A stretch of 64,000 nucleotides of DNA from Euglena gracilis. Taxonomy: Eukaryota > Euglenida > Euglenophyceae > Euglenales. The notes under the pieces are model-generated. The model ran no database searches and was not told the origin of the DNA. It was given only the letters and a program-made list of their open reading frames with translations. This document shows, piece after piece, positions 10,671-21,300 of this stretch. The stretch's first letter is position 1. Each line of letters begins with the position of its first letter. Location of the stretch: assembly GCA_039621445.1 (NCBI GenBank), contig CP154956.1, positions 39,334,553 through 39,398,552 on the forward strand, written 5' to 3'. The translations under genes were made by a program, and so were the position numbers.

Positions 10671-13185
10671 GTGACCAACCCCCGCCAGCCTGGGGGTTTC
10701 AGCAGCGCCGGGAAGCCTGCGTCTGTCTGACTGCCGGCCGACTCGAAGGCTTGCCCTGCCGGGGACTCTCTGGAACAAGTCCTGGATCACCACAGACGTT
10801 TCTCACTGGTGGTCAGGGTCGCTGAAGCCGGGAATAGTAGCCTTCTTCCTGCCAACAGCCTGCTTCTGGCCCGTGACCCCCCCCATCCTCCAGTGTTGGT
10901 TCGATGCCCTCTTGAGCCAATTTGCCTCTCCCCATGTCTGATGAACCTCCTTGCCCAATGCACAAAAGAGGTTTGGACCGTCTCGTTAATCACAGCAACA
11001 CAAATGCCCGTGGACATCCCCCGTCCTGACCATCTGGATTGTCATTTTAGTGTTCATTGGGCTTGGGGGAGGTGCAGCCGAGGGACCACCACGCCGGGGG
11101 CATTTTTCCCCGGCCAACTCGGATTTTCCCGCCACTGAGGTGTGTTTCCCTGTTCCCCCCCCCACTCCCGCTGCAGGGCATGCCCTAGAAACGGTCCCCA
11201 ACCCCAAGGGTTTTCCATCTTCTCTCCCTCTGCATGAATCGGAAGCCAAGTTTCCAGAGCGCTGCCACTCTGTGTCATGGAAGCAAGGCCCTTAGCCGGC
11301 CTAACTCGCACGTAAGATTTCAATTTTTGTGACCTGGCTTTTTGAAACCCGGCTTTGGAACCCACCCTTTTTGACCCTTTGGTTCCACGGGGGCCCTTTG
11401 TTCAGGGTCCCGCATCATTTGTCGATGTTGGGGCCCAGGGACTGGGGAACAGCCTAATTTGGGTGTTTTTTTCGGCCTGTGCACCGTGTTTGAAAAGTTC
11501 AAACCCAAGGTTTCAACTCCGGGTGACATGAATTTTCCCAAGACAGGACCAAAACCCCCATTGCGAGTCCCTCGGTTTTGATGACACGTTGTGCTGAATG
11601 AAATTTCAGAGTTCTATTGCGCAAATGTGCAATGGATATGCAACTTTTAAATTCTAAAGTGGCGTGGCTGTTGCACAATATCTATTTATAACTCATCTCA
11701 CAACGGAGGGAGAGAACGGCCCTTGTGGAGTTCAAACACTAGAGAGCTTATGGAAGCCTTCTTTTCGGTCATGTTGTATTGAAATTTAATTAATATTGTG
11801 CACCTGTGCAACGGCAACATTGATTTAGAATTTAATAATTGCACGTCCATTGCACATTTGCGCAGTGGAATTTTTAATATTTTATCTTATACCAGCATGC
11901 CCATTGAGCAATGGGCACACATTTTGACATGTACACTGTGTAATTATTGCGAAAATGCGCAATGATCACCCACATTGAGAATTACATAAAATTATAAAAA
12001 TTGCGCAAATGCGCAATGTGTTTAATTTTTTGTAATAAGAAAGTTATTTGCGCCGTTGCGCAAATGCACAACGGAGTCCCCTCATTTCGTTACCTGGCAT
12101 TTTGGATTCGTACACATTGGACCCCAGCGACCTCTGTTTGCCTTTCTTGGTGGCTTGCATACCGTAGAGTTCCAAGTCGTTGTTTTCGTGCCCAGGTCCT
12201 GGGGGTGTAAGAATAGCCCAATGTGACTGGACTTCAGGACTCGGTGTTGGAATGAACGACTTGTCTTGGGAAATTGCGCAATGCCTCAGTCACTTTCAAG
12301 GCTAAATGCGAGCTAGGCCGCCAAAGTGGCGGGTTTCGCACTCTATTGCTTTCTATGACCCGAAGTGCTTCACGTCGCTCTTGATCAGCCCACGGCAGGA
12401 GGATATGGAGATCAAGAGGGACAGGAGGATCAGGAGGAGCAGGAAGAGCAGGAGGATCAAGTGGGAGGCGGCCGGGCTTTGTTTCTCCTTCGAGGGCTGA
12501 TTTCTTTTTCATTGCTTAGTTGATGTGGTGTGGGCAGCTGGCTCCGGTCTAGTCTGGGCTTCCGTTTTTTTTTTTGCAACAATGCGCAGTGATAATGGAG
12601 GGGGGGAGGGGGGGGGGGCGCAGCCCCCCCTCCCCCCGCCGCGGTGGCCGTAGGCCACCGGACCCCTCATCGGTGGCCGTGGGCCTTGATAATGTCTATC
12701 TGGGCTCCAATTTTTCACGGAAAAAACATAATTTTCACGAAAAAAATACCAAAATTGGTGGGTGTTGGGGGGTGTGGGGGGGGTGTGGGAGTAAATGTCC
12801 AGTGTAGGAGCCAGTTTTTGCAATACCTCACATGTATATATAAATATGTATGTATGCATGCAGTTGGCCTGCTTCCGACAGAAGCCCGAGGGAAGGGTTG
12901 GGATACAGCGTAGAGCAGTGGGTTGAGGACGAGAACACCGCCGAAGCTCAACTGCGGCGCTGGTATGATGAATTATGCAAGCAAGGCTGGGCGCCCCGCC
13001 CCATTTCAGCACTTTTTTTTTCACCGTCGTATTGCAGTCCTGGCTTTCCCTCTCCAAGAATTTTATATGTCAGCTTGGTGGGGCCTGGGGGAGGGGGGTG
13101 GTAGATTGTGAGCCTACGGCCCTCTCTGGCTCGGCCTCCGGCGAACCGCGGCATACGGTACGGGACCAGCCGTGCCTCCGCCCAG
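10671..13185. other. Non-coding region
   Basis: 10.7-11.5 kb has open but unconvincing frames. 11.6-12.1 kb is A/T-rich with repeated TTGCGCAA-like motifs (separate entry). 12.6-12.8 kb has long G and C runs (a palindrome at 12600-12640) and 'ggtggccgt' repeats. No exon supported. Confidence 0.4.
11610..12080. repeat. Cluster of TTGCGCAAATGCGCAA-like near-palindromes
   Basis: At least six variants of a 16-20 bp near-palindrome occur near 11620, 11790, 11850, 11950, 12000 and 12055, e.g. attgcgcaaatgtgcaat and attgcgcaaatgcgcaat, in A/T-rich DNA. Related motifs lie near 33115, 33500 and 34290. They could be diverged ends of small foldback elements or protein-binding sites; the sequence alone does not decide. 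Confidence 0.6.
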
Positions 13186-13459
13186 ATCGAATCCCTGGAG
13201 GCGGCGGCCCCCCTCTGCGGGTGGCGGGCCGGGGCCAGCGACCTCGACTGGCCGGCCCGCCGGCGGCTGCTGTACCGCGCCCTGCCTCGCCCCGTCCCGC
13301 CCTTCTCCTGCCACCCACGTTCTCGTGCGTCGGGGGGAGCGGGGCAGCCGGTGGGCTGCTGGAGGCGGGGCTGGACCTCGCGGCGGTGGCCGCCTTGGCC
13401 GCGGCGGCGCTGCCGCTGTACCGCGTCCCAACCCTCGTCGGCTCCTTCTCCCGGGCCTG
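13186..13459 (+). CDS. Coding stretch of the membrane protein, one frame change inside
   Basis: Starts after 'cctccgcccag' as IESLEAAAPLCGWRAGASDL and later reads, in another frame, GGLLEAGLDLAAVAALAAAA then LPLYRVPTLVGSFSRAW before donor gtgtgagc. The frame shifts near 13310-13350. A 29-nt GT..AG stretch there would reconnect the frames, but so would a sequencing error, so this is unresolved. The second half has the 'D, hydrophobic run, YRxP' module. The phase at 13459 matches the exon at 13592. Confidence 0.5.
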
Positions 13460-13591
13460 GTGTGAGCCCCCCCCCCCCCGCCGCCCTCCGCCTCGAGAGT
13501 GTGTGGCCCAGATGGATATGAGGGTGGTGAGGCGGTGAGGTTGCCAGACCATTTGCTTACTAGTCCATCACCTCTCGATGGCCCGCTGCAG

Positions 13592-13702
13592 GGACTGGCG
13601 GCGGTGCTGCTTCCGGGGGCTGTGGGAGCTGGGGGTGGACCTCTGGTACGTGTTGAAGGCCGTGCTGGTGGTGGCCCTCCTGCAGCGGCCGAGGCGGGTC
13701 CT
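13592..13702 (+). CDS. Exon with transmembrane segment, membrane protein
   Basis: Acceptor 'gcccgctgcag', donor gtgagg. With the previous exon it reads SRAW|DWRRCCFRGLWELG, then VDLWYVLKAVLVVALL and QRPRRV. Same module as the exons at 1685, 9037 and 13186: acidic residue, hydrophobic run, basic residues. Splitting the Trp codon across the junction restores a single frame, which supports both boundaries. Confidence 0.6.
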
Positions 13703-13871
13703 GTGAGGCCAAAGGCTGCCACCTTCGCAAACCTCATCACGCTTCTTTGCCCAAAATGCTGCAGGGGGCAGTATCACAGTCGTTGAGGACCTGTCCCAAA
13801 ATCGTTCCCTTGCCTGCGTGCTGCGCAATCGGACTCATTTCATTCTCTCATTTCTGTCACCACAATTCACA

Positions 13872-13975
<104 letters not shown>

Positions 13976-14042
13976 GCGCGCACGATGCACGACGTGCGTG
14001 CATACATACCGCACGATGCACGACGTGCGTGCGACACCACAG

Positions 14043-14528
14043 CAGCGGCGCCTCTGTGGTCCGGCCCAGGCTGTATTTTAGTCGGGTGCCGACCCCACCC
14101 CGGGGGGGGGGTGCCTGCCTGGGCAAGCACTACAAGGCACTCCAAATCCGACCCCCCCCCGGGGGGGGGGTAGGGCACACGGCCAAAAGTGCCCTAGCAC
14201 AACCCCGGCGCCGAAGGCGCCGGGGAGCCAAAAATGGCCTATTTTCAAAGGAATGTGCCCGGGCACAGGCCGAAATCCGACCCCCCCCCCCCCGGGGGGG
14301 GGTAGTGCCTGCCTGGGCAGGCACTCACAGGCACTCCGGACCCCCCCCTCCCCCCCCCGGGGTTGGTAAAAAACAGCCTGGTCCGGCCCTCGTCCCCAAG
14401 CCGTGCCGCTGTTGTTGGACCTGTCCTCCGAGCGCAGCATCGCCGGCTTCCGCTATGTGGTGGACCGGTACGCCCAGTGGATGCTGGACGACCTCGTCCA
14501 GCTGCTGCTCCTCTGCACCGTGTGGAAG
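14043..14528 (+). CDS. Exon split by a family C element (membrane protein)
   Basis: Two parts: 14043-14066 after 'gacaccacag', and 14389-14528. Between them is a family C element with a perfect 8-bp duplication. Removing the element plus one duplication copy joins APLWSG to PRPQAVPLLL and continues LDLSSERSIAGFRYVVDRYA then QWMLDDLVQLLLLCTVWK up to donor gtcttc in phase 0. The second part is well supported. The 5' part is short, and its phase does not match exon 13592-13702 directly, so another exon may lie between or the 5' acceptor may be wrong. Confidence 0.5.
14067..14380. mobile_element. Family C MITE, perfect 8-bp duplication, possible young intron
   Basis: Ends CAGGCTGTATTTTA and TAAAAAACAGCCTG (inverted). 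Flanked by perfect repeats GTCCGGCC (14059-14066, 14381-14388). Interior: C/G palindromes, 'tgcctgcctgggcaggcac' palindromes, and a GGCGCC-gaa-GGCGCC hairpin at about 14205. Relatives: 32524, 33143, 29183 and, inside a gene, 16317. Confidence 0.85.
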
Positions 14529-14656
14529 GTCTTCGCCTGTCTGTCTTTTTGCAAGTTTACAGCACCATTTTTTGTCCACATTTCACTGGCGAAGTGGGAC
14601 AGGTAGCAAATGGCGATGGAATTCTCCCGGCTGTCTGTTGGCAGGCATCACACCAG

Positions 14657-14720
14657 GTGGCTGGTTTCATTTTGTGGCTTCCATTGCTAAAAGCGGTCGT
14701 TTTCGCTATGTTTTCGCTAT
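14657..14720 (+). CDS. Exon with transmembrane segment, membrane protein
   Basis: Acceptor 'catcacaccag', phase 0; reads VAGFILWLPLLKAVVFAMFS and ends with one spare base before donor gtgcaa. The next exon at 15727 starts with two bases completing the codon, so phases agree. A strongly hydrophobic helix flanked by Lys. Confidence 0.6.
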
Positions 14721-14722
14721 GT

Positions 14723-15706
14723 GCAAGGTTGGGTTTTGGGTTTGGGGTCCCCCCCCCAAAAAATTTTGTTTTTTGGGTACCCCCCCAAAAAACCCCAAAA
14801 TTTTGTTTTTTTGGGACCCCCTGTTTGAATTCTTTTTTCTCATCAACACAGCCCTTTCTTTATGGCTTCTTTCAAGAATTTTACGGGGGGTTCAATCAGG
14901 GGTTAAAAGGATCACCCAATGACTTAGGTCTCGAGACCTCAAAAATTAAAATTTGCGAACTTGAAATGGTGTCCAAGACCTCACGTCTCGCGCTGGGGAA
15001 CACTGTGGCACCCCTCCCTCAGATCCCCCCCTCCCCTCTATGTGGGGGGTCAAAGATTTTTTGACCCCCCGAAAAACAATTGGATTGAATTTTTCGAACA
15101 TTTTTTCTTTGAAGAAATATGCCGTCCTGACCCGAAAAATGTACACCCAATTTTGGCCTTCAGTTGTGTTTGATGGCCTGAGAACCTTGAGTATTTCTCA
15201 TTTTTTCTCTCTCCGGCACCCCTAAAACCCAAAACACTCTTCCAAGTTTGAAGCTGAAGACCAGGGGGAAGGGGGGAGGGGGTCGGCACCCACCCACCCA
15301 CCCCCTGGGGTGGGCCGCCCCCGGTGGAGGGGGGGTCCCGGGTGACCCACCCACTTTTGCCAGAAAATGGTCAAAATAGCACCTTTTTCAAAATTTTCGG
15401 CGCCTTCGGCACCAAAAAACACATACCCACCAGCCCCTACCCCCCCCCCCCAGGGGGGAGGGGGTCCAAGGGACCCACCCACCCTACCCCCCCCGGGGGA
15501 GGGGGTCCAAGACTAAAAAAAAGACCCCTGATGTGTACGTGTCCGTCGAGGGGTCAGCGTTCTTCATGTGATCGACCATTGTTTCTTGTGGTTTTCTCTC
15601 ATCGTCAACGGAGACCCAAAATTTTGATTTTTTTGGGTACCCCCCAAAATTTTTGGGCCGATTTTGGGACCCCCCCAAAAATACAAAAAACAAAACCCAA
15701 CCTTGC
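14723..15706. mobile_element. Family F element filling a conventional intron
   Basis: 16-bp perfect inverted ends GCAAGGTTGGGTTTTG (left) and its complement (right, ending 15706). Repeated 'ccaaaattttgttttttggg' blocks lie near both ends, with C/G palindromes and a GGCGCC-ttc-GGC core near 15400. It begins directly after the GT of the donor at 14721 and ends about 20 nt before the acceptor 'ctgctgtcag' at 15726, so it makes up almost the whole intron. Confidence 0.75.
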
Positions 15707-15726
15707 TCTCCGCATCCTGCTGTCAG

Positions 15727-15815
15727 GGGTACCGAATGCTCGCCAGCACTCTGCTTTGGCCCATGCCATTGCTCATTCACGATTCGCTGGCTGCTATGTG
15801 GTGATCATGTGTTTG
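15727..15815 (+). CDS. Exon with transmembrane segment, membrane protein
   Basis: Joined in phase to 14657-14720, reading WVPNARQHSALAHAIAHS, then RFAGCYVVIMCLR. Hydrophobic, probably part of a membrane helix. The 3' boundary is not clear; candidate donors are gtggtg (about 15798) and gtgatc (about 15801). Confidence 0.45.
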
Positions 15816-16199
15816 CGAAGCGCAAAAAGCACACCAAATCCTACCATCACCATAATTACCATACCATAATTATTTTTCACTTTTTGATTTGATTTCTTAG
15901 GTAAAATTTCCGGAGACTGATTTTAAAGGGGGCGAAGCACAATATATGTGAGAACTGAAAGCTGCACAAGAATGATGAAGCATGAACAAGAATGATGAAG
16001 TATGAAAATGAATGCACCAAATTGGTTTTCCATGTTATGTCCCAAAGCAAAGTGTTTTGGGGCTGCAAACCCAATTGAACGGCAGGAGATGGTAATCTTT
16101 TTTTTTTGATTCTGATTTATTTGAATATGCGGCTGATCGAAATTGAAATTAACCCCCCCCCCTGACCCATCAAAAATAATTTTTTGGGGGGAGTTCCAG

Positions 16200-18280
16200 A
16201 GTGGAAAGCTGGGCTGTTGCATGCCTAAGGCGCCCCTCACGCCCGGAGAACTCCTCGCCCAGTTGCTAATGCCCCCGGGCGGGCAGCCCACTGTCCGCGT
16301 CCGCGTGACCCACGTCCAGGCTTCTTTCAGGGAAGGTCGCACCCCCACCCCAGGGGATGGGTGCTGTGGGCAGGCAGGGGGGGGTGGGGCATTTTCGACC
16401 CTCCGGGGGGGGGGTCAGGGGTCGGGGTTGGGGGGGGGGAGTGCTAAAGCACCTCCCCCCCCGGGTGCCGAAGGCGCCGGGGCCCGAAAATGACCATTTT
16501 GAAAGGAAATTTGCCGGGGTCGGCAGGCACCGGGGGCCAAAACCGACCCCCCCCCCGGGGGTGCCTATACTGGGCAGGCACCCACAGCACAAGGCACCCC
16601 TCCCCCCCCCCAGGCTGGTGAAGAAGGCAGCCAGGTTGGTGAGAAGAAGCCTGCCCGCGTCGCGCTCATCCTCGGTGGTATCGGCACCCTGTACGCCTAC
16701 CCATTTCTCTTCGCGTACCTCATGAGCCCTGACAGGCCCCAGACCTTCATGACTGTGGCCCAGGTATTCCCATTGGAGGCATCTCTCTGTGCTTTCAGTC
16801 CTCACAAATGGCTGACTGTCATTTCGTGCAACTGAAAATGTGTGTGCTAATGGACCTGAAAGTATGACTTATGGAAAAAAACGTTTGGTGCCAGAAACTA
16901 AATTTTTCTGACCGGATGTAAAACAGCTATCAAAAACGGGTGACGACGTTGTTCTCAACCAAGAAGCAAGCATAAGCAATACTTGGGGATAGCGACTGGT
17001 CTATGGTTTTGCCTTCTGGGGGTGATGCTGACTACCTAAGACATACAGTGAGAGCGTCCTAGCGTCCTGTGCTTAGGCTGCCGGCGCTACCCTGGTTTAC
17101 GCTTCATTTACAAAACCAACCTCTTGGAGAGGATCATTTGGGTCCTAATTTCCTGGGGGGGCTCATTGGGGACTGTGGAGGGCTGTGAAGTGAGCTGTGG
17201 ACCGGAGGGTGATATTTCAACTGAATGTGACCTTATGGGTCCAGCAGGATTACTTGCCAAGGATTTTTTTATTATAAAACAACACTCTTTTGAGGGTGCA
17301 AGTTTTTGTTGCTGCTGAGAGAAGTTCTGCTGCAAGCTCCTGGCTCGACGTTGGGTGTGTTTTGGGCTTTGGGTTCCAGCCCAGTGCATTTGTTGTGTGC
17401 AGTCAAGGCCTCCCACCATTGCCTACTGGCCGTGGCTGTTCGGTTTCCTTGGCGTTGTCGGTGCCCCCGTGATTGTCGCCGTCATCAGCGTCGCCGTCTA
17501 CCACCGCTGCGACAGCATCGATGCGATTCCCTCCACCCAGGGAGCATGGCTGCCCTGCTTCGCCGGGGCGGGGGAGTATGGCCACCACCTGCCAGTGTGA
17601 TCTTTTTGGTTGTGCCTGAACGTTCAACCCTCAGCCTCCCTGACTTTTGTCTGGTGGCCGTTTGAATTTCGTCCAGTTCTGTGGCATACAGACATACAGG
17701 GGTCATACATATCTACACCCTCTACGCAGCACCCTTGTCTCAGCATCCCCCCCTGGTTCTCACCCAGCTTTTTAATGGTCATCTTCTCGGGAAGGCTTAT
17801 TTTGTGTGCTTTTTCAAGACAAATTTCTCGAAAAATTCCAAATTTTAAAAACTTCTTAAGCCTGATTTGGTGAGATATTGTTGATTTTTGCATCCATACC
17901 TGTCAGCTCAACAGTGGCTTTTCGGCACAGGTTTTATTTTATTTTGCATTTTATTTTGCAGTCAAATATCACCCCCCCTTTTGTCTAAGCAACACCTGGT
18001 TCTTACCCATATTTTGGCAAATTAAGCAACCCCCCCCCCGGTTCTTACCCATCTTTTCCGTTCTTAGACAAGGGGGGCACCTTGCCCACGGTTCTTGCGG
18101 ACTCCCTGTTCGCAACGCCATCCGGCTGAACTGGGCGAACTACAACGTCTACGTGGCCCTCCTCCTGGAGGCGGCCCAGATGGTTGCGCTGGCCCTTGTG
18201 GCGGACCTGCCTCTCCGTCTGTGGCCAGCCCCATCTTTGTGTGTGTCTGTGCCTGTGCGTTGTGTGTTGTGTGTTGTGTG

Positions 18281-18321
<41 letters not shown>

Positions 18322-21300
18322 GTGTGGGTCTGGTCTCAAGTGCTGCTGCGAAGAGGCAAGGATGGTTCAATGACTGGCTTCTACAAGTGCCCCAGGAAAG
18401 CAAGAGTTGGCAGCAAGTCATCAGCACACAGTTCCTTTTTGTTTTGCCATGGTTCAAGGAAAGCATTGGCACCTTTGCTCACTGCTCTTTAGACACAAAC
18501 ACAGTGTCTCCTTTTGATTCGCGCAACGTCCGGCAGACTCCGGGAGGCCGAACTGTGTCCATGTTGTTCCAACGCTGTCCATCCAATGCGTCATTTTAGT
18601 GCATTTCGCTCAAATGGCAGGCGCCTCCCTCTTATTGGTGGGGAGGGCTCACCACACCTGGGGGCGGGCCACACCGCCACCCTTCTCTCCGCCATGGCTG
18701 GCATCTGGCAGGCCAGTACATCCTCCTCCTCTTCGGGGATGCGTGGGTGCCCGCCCAGGTGCCCTTCGGCTTCTTTGCCGCCGTCGCGGTCTGTGGTGTC
18801 TCCTACATCGTTAACGCATTGCCGGTGGTGTTGGAGGTGTGCCTTGCCCGAGGGATGGAAGGCTCCCCCCAAAAAAACATTCAAACTGTGTTGGACGACT
18901 TGGTCATATCAAGCTCTTTTTCACATTTTCTTGTTCGATTTATTGGTTAGCCACCCCATAGGAGCGACGAATCCTGACGGCGAAGGTGTATTTATCGAGG
19001 CCAAAGAATGCCAGCATCCAACTTATGAATCGTGCAACACTTTTATTTATCTTTCATATTGATCATTTATCTTTCTATCGCTTACCATGGAGGTGAGCCA
19101 CAAGGCCATGGCTCGAAAGGGCAGGACAAAAAGATTTGAATGTATTTGACATGTCAGTATTCCACTAAAACAAATCAATAGATCCAGTTAGACAGTGCCA
19201 TTTTTTTGTAACTACAAGTGGAAGTGGAAGTTGCGACAGATCACTTTTATTTGTGATGATAAATGAAGTTTGTTTATGGCCAAATTTGGCGACCCTCTCT
19301 TTGGCTGACCAACCGTGTGTGCTCTTTGTTTGGCTGGTAGGGTGTGTAAGCGGAGTTATTGATTTTTTTTTCGCTCCACAGGTTGAACATGTTCTACATT
19401 GTCCATTTTTTATGAGCCACATGGTTGATGGGTGATGCTCACAAGGAACCTCGCAAAAGTGGGTTTCAGAAACCAACAGCATGAAAAATGCCCGTTTGCA
19501 AATAGCAGTTGTTTTCGTTTTTGCTCCGAAACAAAAGCAAAAAAGAGACACACAGCAGTTTTCTGAATTCTTTCATCACCCTTCCACTCATGTGATTGAG
19601 TCTCAACCCCGAAGTGATACGAACACATGTTGGATTCTGTCTCCCGGTGTAGGACATTCTGGAGACGGTCGACACGGGCAAAGTGTCCCGATGGCCGGGC
19701 TGGGCCTTCCTCCTCAGCGTCACCAAACAGGGCACAGCTGATGGGAGTGGTGCCCCTCGTGGTGCTTGGACTTGGCCGGCCCCCCAAATCCACAGATCCA
19801 GGTGGGTTGGATTTTCCAGCCAAACTTTTGTGCCAAAAAGAAAATAAAAATGACCATTTTTGCAATTTTGACCCCCCCCTTCCAAAACTTTGGCATAACT
19901 GTCACGTGACGGGTTGGCCGGTGCCAGGGACCCTGACAGGTTCTCAGGCATGACAGTTTCCCCAGGGGTGGGGCCCTGCCTCCCGGCAGCACGCTGTTCC
20001 TGCCGGTGGTTTACAACCTGCTGGTGGTTGTGGTCTGCCAGCCGTGGGCGGAGCCCCTCGTCAGCTGGTACGCGTCAGACGTGCCTTGTTGGTATGGCCC
20101 CTGCGTTGCCGCGTTGTGATGTATTTTTTTTTGCTGTGCAGCTCTTTCTCATCACTTGTCCAGCCACCAGGCTTGCCAAACGACCCCACCCCCGATCAGA
20201 TGTAATTTTTTTGGACATGATGTTGGTTCCATAAGGATGGGATTGTTCATGTGAGGTTATTTTTGTCTTTTATTTTTGCATTTTTCAGAGAGACTTTTTT
20301 TGTGGTTTGTCGTGGTGACCACTTACTGTGTGTCTGTGGGGCGTTGTACTTGTGAGCCAGGGAAATTCTTAAGCTGGACCCCCCCCCCTGGGGGTCCAGC
20401 CAGGCAGAGGCAGCACCTTTTTTCCAGCCAGCATCTCCCACTTGGGTTGCGGCCCCCTCCTGGGGGATCGAGTGGAAATTCCCCCCCCCCCGCCCGGGAA
20501 ACTGTCACGCCTGAGAACCTGTCAGGGTCCCGTCCAGGATACTGTCAGGGTCCCTGGTACCGGCCAACCTGTCAGGTAACAGTTTCCCGGGGGGGGGTAA
20601 GTTATCGGAGCTTGGCGAAGCCAGGCTGGATCGGATAAATTTTTCGGGCTCCGTCCCGAAATTTTGGAAGGGGGAGGTCAAAAATTGCCAAAATGGACAT
20701 TTTTCATTTTTGGGGGGGGGTTGCAAAATTTTGGCTGAAAAATCCAACCCAGCTGTATTTGGATTTTTTTGCCTGTTTTCAGGGACTAGCTGTGTCCCAA
20801 CAGCCACCCACCCCTGAGCCCATCTTGCATCTTGGGGGGGGGAGTTCCAGCCCGGGCCTTTTTTTCCCAGCCGGCTGGCTGGACCCCCCCCCGGTGTTTA
20901 AGAAATTCTTTGCTGTGAACCATTCATTAATGCAAAAGTTCTTGTCCAATGTGTCCCATAATTTTGGTGGACTCAATTTCCTACTGATGCAGTTGTGAAA
21001 AGAGGTGCCAAGCAAAGAACCTCTGATGATGCAAGTCAACAAATAAGTGACACAAAATAGAATGGATCCAAATGCCAAAAAGTGGCGAGAGAAAAGGCCC
21101 ATACCCCCCCCCCCATATTGCAGCAAGCGGTTATAATGGCTTCAAAGCTGGCCACTGACTGAAATTATCCAAAAGGGCTGAAAAACAGCTTATGGCCGTA
21201 TAAACCCATTTATGAGCATGATTGCTGACCTTGTCCAACAGCCAACCCCTCCCCCCCCCCAGTCGGCGAAAAACATTGGCAGTTTTGGTGACTGCTCCCC

